A stretch of 64,000 nt of DNA from Megalonaias nervosa (GCA_016617855.1 JAECUM010001863.1:1-64000), one strand, 5' to 3'. Shown: positions 34,022 through 43,180, counted from the first letter of the stretch. The notes: a model not told the origin generated them from the sequence alone. Made by a program: numbers and translations.

Positions 34022-34411
34022 TTAAACGAAAATTTTCTTTATACCACTGCCTTCAACTGCTTTTTTCGTTGCGCCAGATACTGCTCCAGACGCCGCTGAT
34101 AATCCTAATGTACCTAACACTGGCAAAAGTTTTGGTATTAACGTTCTGGCCATTACAGATAGTGCCGGACCGAAGAAGCCGCCATGTTTTGCCATCGCAG
34201 TTATTTGTGTGGCACTTAAATTTAAAACAAAAGGTTTTCCGCGGTTATACTTATTTACTTGTGTTTTGGTTAACATTAATTTTGTTAAAGTACCTGCTTG
34301 GGTGTTAGGGTTGATTTTTAATGATACCTGCCTATGCTTTGCAACAGCAGCTGCTAATTTTTTAACTTGGCCATCAGTCAAATATATTTCTTTTACAATA
34401 TATTTTATCAT
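34022..34411 (-). CDS. GGFFG-motif hydrophobic virion protein candidate
   Basis: An intact 129-residue protein, start ATG after AATATAAG. The first 75 residues are mixed, with two TK(L/T)...LT-type strands (LTKLMLTKTQVNKY, FVLNLSATQI). The C-terminal third starts at KHGGFFGPALS and is Ala/Gly/Leu-rich (LIPKLLPVLGTLGLSAASG) with a basic end. GGFLG-type motifs followed by an amphipathic hydrophobic segment are common in small Polinton and adintovirus structural proteins. By analogy to adenovirus pVI or pX it could be membrane-active or core-associated; this is inference. It lies between the protease and MCP genes. Confidence 0.65.
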   Translation of the reverse strand: MIKYIVKEIYLTDGQVKKLAAAVAKHRQVSLKINPNTQAGTLTKLMLTKTQVNKYNRGKPFVLNLSATQITAMAKHGGFFGPALSVMARTLIPKLLPVLGTLGLSAASGAVSGATKKAVEGSGIKKIFV

Positions 34412-34430
34412 CTTATATTAAAGTTACAGA

Positions 34431-35990
34431 TTAAACTTGTACTGTCATTTTGCCTCCAACAGAATCATTCGTAATAAATCTGTCTCTGATCACTAACGCG
34501 TACACGTACAACTGCGCTACTGTAACTGCTCCAAGTGTCCAGGTAATTTCAATATCAGCTGTGCTGTCGACAGCTCGCTCGCTATGTTTACGAACATTAA
34601 AATAAAATATCGGATAAAGTGTACGAAATTCCTCTACTGATATCTGAGATCCGTCTCCAACGTCCTGATATTTTTGCATTGTGTCGAGCAGGTACATGTA
34701 AGGTCGAGTAATATTTTTATTAGCGTCATCTGCAAAATTACATTCTATTTCTCGTTCTGGGTATTGCTTTGAATTACTCTAGCATGTATTCGTCTAACAT
34801 CGGCATTATCAAATATTACGTTATTTTGTTGTTGGTTACCACGTCGCGCTTGCTGTTGAAAAACAACAAATAATTGCCTCGGCAGTTGCTCACTTGATGT
34901 TGTTGTAATTCGTCATGTGTAGTCGGTGGTATTTGGAACTGCTGTTTGATATATTTTATGTTGCTGAAAATTAATTCTGCTTGAGAGTTTATCAAGTGTA
35001 TTATTTAATTCTGACATTTTAGTGATTGATGGTGTTATTCGTGGCATCCACAGCGCATGTTTGTTTATGATAAACTGTACATCAGCTCCGCCATCTCTGA
35101 ATAAACAATCATTTTGTTCTGATCGATCTAAAATAAGTGTATGTTTAACTCCACGAAATACTTTATTGTAGTCGCGACAAAATCCAAATGCTGTACTTAA
35201 CGGCAGCATCATTGTAATTTGACGTGATGCTGCTGCAAGTGCCTTTCTTCTGGTATAACCTCCATTGTAACGTATATTTTTTCTGACTATAGGAAATGAG
35301 TTATTAATCAAATTCAACATTTCAGTGCCGGTTGCAGCCGCACCTGGTGGTGTTATACTAAGATTATTGCAAGCTGCAGTAAGTGAAATTCTTGTAGCTG
35401 CATCACCAGCGGCTGCACCTGGTTCGACTATACCTAGCGCAGCAGCATTAACAATAAGAAAATCTCTTACAATTACAACATTTGCAGTGGCATCAGCCCC
35501 AGCCACTAAAAGAGGTGGACCTCCGGTTGCAAATTCAGACGATGCCATAAAACCAGACCCACCACTTCCGGTATCTTTAAACCACATCATATTAGTTGCA
35601 GTCGATCTGGAGTAATCATCGGAAAACGAAATAATATTTAAGATTGTACTTGCAACTTGTAGGTGACTTGAAATATCCTCAACAGTTTTGATTGGCCAGC
35701 TGATATCTAGCACTTTTAAATAAACACCAGCCATCATTTATAAGAGCTACTTCTGTGTTAGCTGCAATTGCAACAGGTACATTAGCTATTGTCATAATCT
35801 GGCCACAAACTTCCAACATTGCCTTGTGAGGTAATAAAAACACATCTTCATCTCTGGTATTAAATGTTCTGACATCAGCTTTATTTGGCTCATTTGAATT
35901 TTCATCGAGATACTCAATATATTCAAATTCTGTTATGGTGTTGTCGGCGTCATAAGTTTCTGTTAAATCGAGATAATTTTTGACAGACAT
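34431..35990 (-). pseudogene. MCP: Major capsid protein (double jelly-roll hexon), disrupted
   Basis: About 520 codons. The first frame starts at 35990 (MSVKNYLDLTETYDADN), with FLLPHKAMLEVCGQI and INDGWCLFKSARYQL, the family's jelly-roll entry. A frameshift near 35685 moves to the second frame, which holds a Gly/Ala-rich insert, YTRRKALAAASRQITMMLPL and GFCRDYNKVFRGVKH. A TGA at 34913-34915 is a nonsense break, since the same frame continues (LPRQLFVVFQQQARRG). A further frame change near 34765 leads to FYFNVRKHSERAV and LYVYALVIRDR at the C-terminus. The order matches Polinton hexons. As assembled it is non-functional: two frameshifts and one stop. Confidence 0.92.
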
Positions 35991-36017
35991 TTTTTATTTA
36001 TTAGATTAGATAATTTT

Positions 36018-36380
36018 CTAACGGTAACAATTTTTTTGCGGCGCTGTTACTTTAGATATTAACTTTTGTATAATCTGCTCGCCCTTTGGTGATAAAAGTT
36101 TTTTTGTTGTTGTTATCATAGCACGTTTAGTTTCTTTTGTTGGAGCGATTTCTGATATAACCTGTTTGATTGTCGCAGAAACCGGTGGTTTCTCGCCTTT
36201 AATTTTATCAGTTATTTTTTGTCCTACCGCAATTTCAGCAGCAGATGCGGCTCCAGTTGCAAAAGCTTTTGACGCGTCAAGTGCAATTGGTGCAACTTTA
36301 TGCGCTATTCCCGGAACATTTTCAATAATTTTAGTAAATATATTTCCCAAAAATCCACCAATAATTTTTCTTCGGTAAAT
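36018..36380 (-). CDS. Second GGFLG-type small structural protein candidate
   Basis: Open minus-strand frame to 36018. It has no in-frame ATG: codons just upstream of the nominal start read IIGGFLGNIFTKII, placing a GGFLG motif at the N-terminus, while the nearby ATG (about 36393) is in another frame, so a small frameshift is likely. The rest is Ala/Lys-rich and helical (IALDASKAFATGAASAAEI, then basic TKKLLSPKGEQIIQKLI). The shared GGFxG motif and its position between MCP and penton suggest a capsid-associated or membrane-active protein, like the product of 34022-34411. Function unproven. Confidence 0.55.
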   Translation of the reverse strand: MYRRKIIGGFLGNIFTKIIENVPGIAHKVAPIALDASKAFATGAASAAEIAVGQKITDKIKGEKPPVSATIKQVISEIAPTKETKRAMITTTKKLLSPKGEQIIQKLISKVTAPQKNCYR

Positions 36381-36447
36381 TTATTTTGTTTCATTATATC
36401 TGAGGTTGCATAAAACCGAAGTCAATCACAAAGTCGCAATAACTTTG

Positions 36448-37220
36448 TTATTGTGCGCGTAAGTGCAAATAGTAAGTAACAACCTTGTTATTCAGATCCA
36501 GCTGTCGTCCAGATTGATCTGTCAACTGCATATTTATACTCGTTATTTGATTTTCAACATTTAGCGGATAATAAATAACTTGCCGCGGACTAATTTGCAT
36601 GAGCGATCCCGGTGGAACATCTAGTGAGAAACTATATATCGTTTGTCCTTTACTACCCTGGGCTGAGTAAGATCCAGACGCAATGGAGCAATTTATCAGT
36701 ATTGTATTTACGTCAGTTATATTTACTGGCAGTTCACCATCATATGTTATAGTCTGTCCTGCTTTAGATCCATAACTTTCACGAGTAAATCCGAGCAACG
36801 ATGCTATGCTTTTGCTGATGAAAAATATACTTTAAAATCATTTTTTAATGTTGTTCTGGCGCGTAAAGTATCATAATTTGGTGTTAGTTCAAAATTGTCA
36901 GCGGTTACTGTATCTATATATGTTATTATTAATTCGCGTATCGTCTTATTTAAATCAGTTATGTTGTAGGCTCCCTGTGGAATTTTAATTACAGATGTCC
37001 CAGTGACTCTGTCGGAGGTAGAATAAAATATAAATTCATCATTGACACCAGTTTTCACGTTAGCCATGGAATGCCAACACGTACATGAAATTAGTCCAAT
37101 TTCATACTGTTTTCCAGTATCAAGTTGTACCGGTGGAATATAATTTACTGAAAAATTTGCGCTATCTTTTGCGTTAGCTGTCGCGACCGTACTAGAGTCT
37201 AGTAATAATGTTGTTGACAT
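36448..37220 (-). pseudogene. mCP: Penton/minor capsid protein (single jelly-roll), one frameshift
   Basis: ATG at 37218-37220. The N-terminal half (LDTGKQYEIGLIS, IPQGAYNITDLN) ends in a false stop at 36804, where one base in TCAGCAAAAGCATAG shifts the frame. The C-terminal half, 36798-36448, has LGFTRESYGSKAGQ, LPVNITDVNTILINC, TIYSFSLDVPPGS and LTDQSGRQLDLN followed by YYLHLRA. These are the hallmark strings of Polinton minor capsid proteins, which form the vertices where the fibre would attach. About 257 codons. It sits between the GGFLG gene and the coiled-coil gene. Confidence 0.92.
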
Positions 37221-37349
37221 TGTTATTTATGAAATTGTTATATTAAATCGTTCTGATTTATATTAAATCATTATGCCAAAATTAACTTTTACAAAATTGA
37301 TATTTACAAAATTGACATTTACAAAATTGTTATATTAAATCGGCTTGAT

Positions 37350-38459
37350 TTATATCAAATCAAGGTGTAAAGTTTCGTATTCATCAGGTGTTAATAAATT
37401 TTCCGATCTTAAATGACCAAGTATATCAATAATTTCATTATCAATTTCAGCGCCAATATTTCCAGCTTCCTTTGATGATATTAGCAGCATTAATCTGCCT
37501 ATCATTTCGGTAGTTGATGTAAATATTTTTACACCTGTTCCAGATCTTTCAGCTAATACACTGCCAGTTTCTTTACGTAATTTCATGCGATTTTTTTCAT
37601 TTATATCAAATTTCCTAAGAAAAGTCCACCACTTACCAAAGCCTGTTGGTCTCTTTTCAACTGCTGTTTGTTTAAAGACTGTAGCGATGACACCAGCCCT
37701 GATTTTTTTAGTTAATTCAGTCATTTCTTTGTCTTTCGTAACTTTTTCTAATTCAATATTAGAAGCAGAGCCATCCGTAATTATTTTGTCTAAATCATCA
37801 ATAAGTTTATCATACCTTTCTTTTGGCCAATTTTTTATATCATCAATATCATTTATATCATTTTCTGCTAAAATTCATTATAATCATCAGCGGTTATTTT
37901 ATCATATGCTTTTCTTTTATGAAATCGTCTTTTCTCTTCAACATCTAAAAGCCTTGCTGTCATCTCGCCAAATTCCTTATGTTCTTTTTCAATATCCGCT
38001 AATTTTTCTGATAATCCTGCTACAAGATTTCTGGTCTCAAGTGAAGTTAGTTCTGCTAGTCTTCGTTCAAATACAAGTGGATTATTCAACAGTCGTGCTA
38101 TTTCAGCTTGTCTAGCAACAGGATCATCAATATGTCTTACGAGACCTCTAGCTAAATTTAATCTTTCTTCGTCAGATCTGGCGATAATTATTTTCAGCAG
38201 CTGCTTCTTGTTGTTCCTTGACTAATCCGATTAAACCTTTTTCCTGTAGTCGCTTAACTTCTTCTTCTGACAGCGGTTTAGTTTCAGGTTGTTTTCCAAG
38301 TAATGCTTCAGTAACTGGTTTGAGAACTGTTGCTGATGTTTCTGCAGCAGTTATTTGTCCACGTCGTGCTTGTTGTACTCGCTTCATAAATTCTGCCTGA
38401 GACTGAGCAAGTGTTTTTAGATCTTCTATATGTTTTCTGTATTTTGCTCGTTTGTCCAT
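37350..38459 (-). pseudogene. Coiled-coil protein of unknown function, broken in three
   Basis: Three minus-strand frames in succession (38459-38172, 38089-37868, 37724-37350) appear to be one gene of about 370 codons, starting MDKRAKYRKHIEDLK after TATATAATATTT. The first and second parts are charged and strongly heptad-like (EEEVKRLQEKGLIGLVKEQ; LSEKLADIEKEHKEFGEM). The last part is mixed (TGFGKWWTFLRKFDINEKN, EIIDILGHLRSENLLTPDEY). A gene at this position between penton and ATPase is common in Polintons, but I do not know its role; a scaffold or core protein would fit a coiled coil. Confidence 0.6.
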
Positions 38460-38571
38460 AAATATTATATAAACTTACTGCAGATAATTTTCAATACAAC
38501 ATCGAAACATTTTAGCTGGATTATGTATTAATTTATCAAATAAGAAAAAGTTATATTTATCCGCTGTCGCT

Positions 38572-39168
38572 TTAATAATAAAGTTCAATAAATTTATCTT
38601 TCGTTACGTCGCCACATTGCTCGTTTGCAATATTTCTAACGTCAACATTTTCCAGTCCCAGATATAATATAAAACAACCAGTATTTCGCCGAATAAATCT
38701 GTCGACGTTGTAAAAACCTTGGGCTAAATAAACAGAATTACATTTCTTATTACGCGACAGTGAAAAATATGATCTTATTTTGTTCATCTCTACATTGTTT
38801 AGCGGAATATCGTCAAAAACTACTATCTTATGTTCGGACGAATCAAGTTGATTAACTGGAACAAGTTCTTCTGGTTGTTTGATAATAAAAAAATCTCCAC
38901 CAGCATCAAGATCATCACGAAGTTTGTTATTATATTCGTTAAGTAGCTCGTACTTATCTTGCTGTGGATTAATTGCATAAATATAAATTCGATCGTAATT
39001 AAAATTATCGCCCAGTAGTAAATTCATAAGCAAATTTGTTTTTCCCGACCCAGTTCGTCCAACAATAAGATAATGGCAATCTGGAAGTTCATTGTTATGT
39101 TTATGTTTCATCAACCGCTCTGTATCAAAATTTAACATCGGTGACGACGTTGTCGTTAACTTTGCCAT
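38572..39168 (-). CDS. ATP: FtsK/A32-like genome-packaging ATPase
   Basis: An intact 198-residue protein. Walker A is LIVGRTGSGKTNLLMNL (residues about 33-49), Walker B is KIVVFDDIPL, and the sensor-like VYLAQGFYN follows, as in the A32/FtsK packaging ATPases of Polintons, virophages and poxviruses. It pumps DNA into the preformed capsid. ATG at 39166-39168, 36 bp from the divergent fibre ATG, so the two share a promoter region. This is one of the few hallmark genes with no break. Confidence 0.95.
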   Translation of the reverse strand: MAKLTTTSSPMLNFDTERLMKHKHNNELPDCHYLIVGRTGSGKTNLLMNLLLGDNFNYDRIYIYAINPQQDKYELLNEYNNKLRDDLDAGGDFFIIKQPEELVPVNQLDSSEHKIVVFDDIPLNNVEMNKIRSYFSLSRNKKCNSVYLAQGFYNVDRFIRRNTGCFILYLGLENVDVRNIANEQCGDVTKDKFIELYY

Positions 39169-39204
39169 TGTTTGTTATACATTTTATGTTATATTAAATA
39201 AATA
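39169..39204. promoter_or_regulatory. Divergent promoter region between ATPase and fibre
   Basis: Only 36 bp separate the two start codons. The stretch is almost all A/T and includes TATATTAAATAAATA just before the fibre ATG and GTATAACAAACA before the ATPase ATG. Similar TATA-like runs directly precede most starts in the element, so a short virus-type promoter that overlaps the start codon region is likely. Confidence 0.55.
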
Positions 39205-40607
39205 ATGAGCCATTATACAAAATTTGGAACAACATTAGGAGATTCATCGGCAACAATAACAAACGGCAATATTGATTTATCAGGCTATCTAAAAAAATCT
39301 GGAGACGCAATGACAGGAAACCTGTCTATGTCAAATCAACGAGTACTAGGCTTAGAAACAGATTATCCGCCAATAAATTTTGTTGATACACAAGCTGTTA
39401 GTTATAAACAACTAAAATCCGTCGACGGTAATAAACTAGATAAATCTGGCGGAACTTTAAGTGGCAACTTAGATACGTCAGGGAAAAAAATTATAAATTT
39501 AGAGACTGGATATCCGCCGGCAAACTTAAATCAAACTCAAGCGATAAGTTATTTACAGTTGAAGTATGTTGATGATAATAAGCTTGATAAAATCGGTGGG
39601 ACAATTACAGGTAAAATTAACATGTCTAGTAAAAAAATATTGGGTTAGAAACAGCGTATCCGCCAGCAAAATTTGATAATACACAAGCTTTAAGTTATTT
39701 ACAGTTGAAGTATGTTGATGATAATAAGCTTGATAAAATTGGTGGGACAGTTACAGGTAATATTAACATGAAAGATAAAAAAATTATTGGGTTAGAAACT
39801 GTATATCCATCATCAGATTTAACACAAACTGTAAGTTATGCACAACTAAAATCTGTTGACGATAATAAACTTAACAAAGCCGGCGACACAATGACAGGTA
39901 ACCTTGCAATGAGTCATAACTCAAAAATAATTGGACTACCAACAACCTCACCACAAGCCGATGCTTATGCTATTAGTTATGCTCAGTTAAAGGAAGAACT
40001 TACCCCATATTTTAAGAAACCTGCTGGACCAGTGACAGGCAATATGAACATGAGAGACAAAAAAATAACTACTACATATGTTCCAGTTAACCTTTATGAT
40101 CTGGCAAATAAAGTGTATGTTGATAGTCTCTCTAGTGGTATAAAACGAACTAAAAATAACGTTGGATATATTCCAACACTTTATAAGGCAACTGACAACC
40201 GAGCCGGGTTTGAAGTAAGCGCATCGGCATATTATCTTGAAAATTATCCTTATTACGCTTTCTATGATAGACATGAGTGGACGACCAACGGAGAAGTTGA
40301 AAATTTTTGGATCAAAATTAAATGTCCTACTGCAGTTGCTATTTGGCAATTTCATTTGCGCAGCAGATTAAATCCTAGTGTTGGCCGAATTTATAATTGG
40401 CAATTGGAAGGATTAAACAATGATATCGACTGGACAACATTATATAGTGCAGTAAATACGTGTATTTCAACAACACAATATTTTACAGTCCCGACAGAAA
40501 ATATTGTTAACAAGTACTTATATTTTCGAGTTAATTTTTTTGCTGCTGAACATCCATTTCCAGGACTAACAGCATTTCAAATATATACACTCGACGATCA
40601 GGTATGA
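39205..40607 (+). pseudogene. Trimeric fibre/spike protein with discoidin-like head, one frameshift
   Basis: ATG at 39205. A short N-terminal segment (about 25 residues) precedes six repeats of roughly 45 residues built on KLDKxGGTxTGNLxM, KKIxGLETxYP and QxxSYxQLK. This is the triple-beta-helix fibre pattern of phage tail fibres and adintovirus spikes. A one-base change in an A-run near 39635 makes a false stop at 39646-39648; the frame resumes at once and runs to 40607. The C-terminal ~150 residues (GRIYNWQLEGLNNDIDWTTL, then YLYFRVNFFAAE) resemble F5/8-type C/discoidin lectin folds: x-W-x-L-x-GSND-x-x-W-T. It would attach at vertices and bind host-cell glycans. The break is likely trivial or an assembly error. 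Confidence 0.85.
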
Positions 40608-40643
40608 TCATTGTGATCAAATTTAATCTAATGCTATAAAATA

Positions 40644-40958
40644 ATGTCGGAACCACCAATTATAACTGTTGCGAGGGAATTTTATGATAATATTTTTAAT
40701 CCAGAAAAATATGTTAGGGACGTATCATTAGCGGCAAGTGCGATAAATACTATGAAAAATTTAAAAATTACAATGATAAATTCTCCATTGTTAGAAGGAG
40801 AAAAAAATTTTGCTCGTGTTATACATATGCGAAAACCACAACTTAGAGAAGCATTAGGAAACTTTGATATTATATGCGGATACTGTCATCCTGATGATTG
40901 TCTGGAAGAACAAAAACAAGTTGAAATCCTGTTAAACAAAAATATTGCTCGAGCTTGA
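40644..40958 (+). CDS. Unknown small Polinton protein
   Basis: An intact 104-residue frame, ATG directly after CTATAAAATA and 37 bp after the fibre stop. Features: an N-terminal helix region, ARVIHMRKPQLREALGN, and a Cys-bearing CGYCHPDDC near residue 80 that could bind a metal ion. No family recognised. Confidence 0.65.
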   Translation: MSEPPIITVAREFYDNIFNPEKYVRDVSLAASAINTMKNLKITMINSPLLEGEKNFARVIHMRKPQLREALGNFDIICGYCHPDDCLEEQKQVEILLNKNIARA

Positions 40959-41027
40959 TTCTGGAAGTATAAATTTGATAATGCTATCAGGTTTATTAAA
41001 AGCACAAGTAACGCAGGTGGAAAAAAA

Positions 41028-41774
41028 ATGAACGATACTTATGATCGTCTCGACAAACTATCAGAATCTAGGATAATAGGAATAAAAAGAAACAGGAAGT
41101 TATATAGTAGTTTTTCAAAACGAAACATTTTTAAGCATCTCGGCAGGTACTACCACGATAAAGAAACCTTAATTAAAATCGTTACTATGACACCAGATAT
41201 AGATTTACTTAAAGCGTACTCAAACGCAATTTTGCCAATGATACGTAAAAAAGACCCAGAATTTGAGCCGATTATTGTTGATAAGTCTCTAAAAATAATC
41301 AAAGATTTTAACGATGAAATTTGTGATCTTAATGATATTGAGCGAGAAAAGTTTTTTGATAAAGTCGATCAAACAAATTTGGAATTTAAAATTAATTCTT
41401 ATTACGACATAAGTGAAGAAGATGATATTCCATTTCCATCAATCCAGCGCTCTAGACAATTGTTATTACGAAATTATTACAATGAAATCAAGAAAATACT
41501 CACAAAACCATATGAAAAATTAATGTTCAAAGTAGCTTCTGCTATTGGTCTGATAATAATTGAATTAAAATCTCTCAAAAAATTAATGCTAGCAAATTTT
41601 GTTGTCGCATATGCAATTATCAGACAACATCTTGTTCTCAAAAATTACACGTTAGATCAAATAAGCTCGATATTAGGGTATATTGATAAAACAGAAAGCG
41701 ATTACAATAATTTAGTGAATGAAACAGATTTGTATGAACGTGAAGTAGGAAATACTTTTGACTCATACGCTTGA
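41028..41774 (+). CDS. Unknown 248-residue Polinton protein
   Basis: ATG at 41028 after a G-G-A8-type run. The protein is mostly helical and charged with one hydrophobic stretch (FKVASAIGLIIIEL, then LMLANFVVAYAII). The TGA at 41772-41774 may be a nonsense mutation, because the same frame stays open for about 50 more codons (ITDERYKDTSSDVYDKYRI) to about 41917, where the two-TM gene begins in another frame. So this and the next gene may be parts of one longer protein. No family recognised. Confidence 0.55.
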   Translation: MNDTYDRLDKLSESRIIGIKRNRKLYSSFSKRNIFKHLGRYYHDKETLIKIVTMTPDIDLLKAYSNAILPMIRKKDPEFEPIIVDKSLKIIKDFNDEICDLNDIEREKFFDKVDQTNLEFKINSYYDISEEDDIPFPSIQRSRQLLLRNYYNEIKKILTKPYEKLMFKVASAIGLIIIELKSLKKLMLANFVVAYAIIRQHLVLKNYTLDQISSILGYIDKTESDYNNLVNETDLYEREVGNTFDSYA

Positions 41775-41877
41775 TTAAAGATAACAGATGAACGATATAA
41801 GGATACTTCGTCAGATGTTTATGACAAATACAGAATTTTTATAGCTGATCCTAATAATAATAAGTTCCGCGAGCTTC

Positions 41878-42408
41878 TTGATTCGATTGCTGGTACCAGA
41901 ACTTTTGTCTTTGTATAAAATATTGTATAATGAAAAAAATATAATCGATTTCAACCATATTTCAGAAGAAATTCCAAAGCAAGATGTTGACGTACTAATG
42001 CAATATTATAAATTTTATCACAAAAACCTCTGGTGTGTAAAGGAATGTTATAAATACTATCGTAGAATACTTCGAGTAATATCATATTTGCCATTGTTAA
42101 TGACTAGCTCTGGTATAATCTCAAGTGGAGCATTATTAAATCCGTTTTTGTTAATAATATTTGGTGTCGGTGTCTCTCTTTCAACACTTGTAAAAACAAT
42201 TAAACCTAAACTTGAAACAAAATTTTTTTTTTGTAAAACAGCAAGTATCACTTACAAAAAATTACTTGATCAGATACGATCTTACTTGCGAGGTGTAAAA
42301 TACGATATGGACGATTTAATACGCGAGTTTCGCATTATTGACAGTATGTTAACGGATATCCTGCCAATGAGAGTCAGCAGGTATGAAAAAGATTATCATA
42401 AAATATGA
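41878..42408 (+). CDS. Two-TM helical protein (SLATT-like layout), possibly 5'-truncated
   Basis: Open frame ending at 42408. Residues about 60-105 form two hydrophobic helices separated by a short turn (VISYLPLLMTSSGIISSGALL, NPFLLIIFGVGVSLS), followed by a helical tail (CKTASITYKKLLDQIRSYLRG, then DLIREFRIIDSMLTDI). The YxKLLxQIRSYLRG tail after a 2-TM hairpin resembles the SLATT layout and unnamed proteins I recall from invertebrate virus-like elements. SLATT proteins in bacteria are membrane effectors; no such role is shown here. The start codon is uncertain, since the upstream frame is open and may connect by frameshift with 41028-41774. Confidence 0.5.
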   Translation: MIRLLVPELLSLYKILYNEKNIIDFNHISEEIPKQDVDVLMQYYKFYHKNLWCVKECYKYYRRILRVISYLPLLMTSSGIISSGALLNPFLLIIFGVGVSLSTLVKTIKPKLETKFFFCKTASITYKKLLDQIRSYLRGVKYDMDDLIREFRIIDSMLTDILPMRVSRYEKDYHKI

Positions 42409-42424
42409 TTACAACAGTAGATGT

Positions 42425-42733
42425 TTATTTTTGACTTATATCATTATCAAATAAAATATCAACCATATTGTCAATAAATGTCATCAAATCATCTGACCAA
42501 CCTCTTATTCGTTCGTCATTTTCAGTTGCGAATTACCATACTGACCCATATTTTTTTGATATATAGTAACCAACCTTTTTAATGCAGTCGCTTACTATTT
42601 TAGGTTTTATGCCAGTATAACATGAGGCTGATTTTATTGAATCAAATCTCTTACAAAATGTGTTTGTTAGATCAAATCCAACATGTCTTATTGGATTATA
42701 ATGATACATATTATATAATATTTCATTGTTCAA
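42425..42733 (-). pseudogene. NUMOD1-like ORF inside right TIR (different stop)
   Basis: The mirror copy of 25966-26283. ATG at 42731-42733; a TAA at 42533-42535, directly after GSVW, interrupts a frame that otherwise continues to TAA at 42425-42427. At the position where the left copy has TAG, this copy has TGG (Trp). Both copies therefore derive from a longer intact frame and were disabled independently. The NUMOD1-like core (FDSIKSA, YTGIKPKIVSDCI) is conserved. Confidence 0.65.
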
Positions 42734-42835
42734 TATGAAATTTCTATCAGAAAAGGTTTATTCTTTCTCCGACAAATTTGGGGGTCTGGTCCAGAATCCG
42801 CTTTTGGTTAAGGATCAGCCTCTTAGTATACTACT
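42443..42835 (-). repeat. Polinton terminal inverted repeat, right
   Basis: Reverse complement of the left TIR. It ends CTTAGTATACTACT at 42835 and is followed by ATCAT. Confidence 0.97.
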
Positions 42836-43180
42836 ATCATGTCAAGTCCATGAGTTTGTTATAATCAAACGCAGAACGGTCCCTTTCAGGACCAAATACA
42901 TCACTACAAAAGAGATATGCTATTCAAAGTCTCCATAATCAAGCAAAACATGACTGAATGGTGCGCTTGCGTGGGTACGTGTTAATGTCAAACAGTATAA
43001 AAAATATCAAGACAAAGGGACACTAACGTTTTCTCTTTGGAATATTCTCTTTTTGAAATCACAATGAAAATTTCATAACACATCATTAAAGTTAATTTTC
43101 CTTTTTCAGTATGTCTTTTCTAATTTATTCAGTGGCATAGGATCTTCCTCGTCTTAGCTCTCTACTCGTGGTCTTGATTT

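Larger units (their letters stand above)
25859..42840. mobile_element. Polinton/Maverick (adintovirus-like) element with candidate TSD
   Basis: A 16,972-bp element (25864-42835) bounded by inverted repeats that start AGTAGTATACTAAG and end CTTAGTATACTACT. It is flanked on both sides by ATCAT (25859-25863 and 42836-42840), a candidate 5-bp target duplication; Polintons usually make 6 bp. It holds every hallmark Polinton gene: protein-primed PolB, retroviral-type integrase, adenain-like protease, FtsK/A32-type ATPase, double-jelly-roll MCP and single-jelly-roll penton, plus PLA2, fibre and HNH-like genes. Gene order: a long minus-strand block (27.2-39.2 kb) and a divergent plus-strand block (39.2-42.4 kb). 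Terminal repeats are about 97% identical by eye (about 13 mismatches in 393 bp), so the insertion is fairly young. Several genes are disrupted. Confidence 0.96.

Noticed and set aside
34069..35615. Plus-strand open frames across the capsid genes
   Set aside because: Antisense shadows of well-recognised minus-strand structural genes; no motif of their own.
25862..42837. A longer TIR that includes the flanking AT dinucleotide
   Set aside because: Extending the inverted match by two bases removes any target duplication; starting at AG, as Polintons usually do, leaves ATCAT on both sides.
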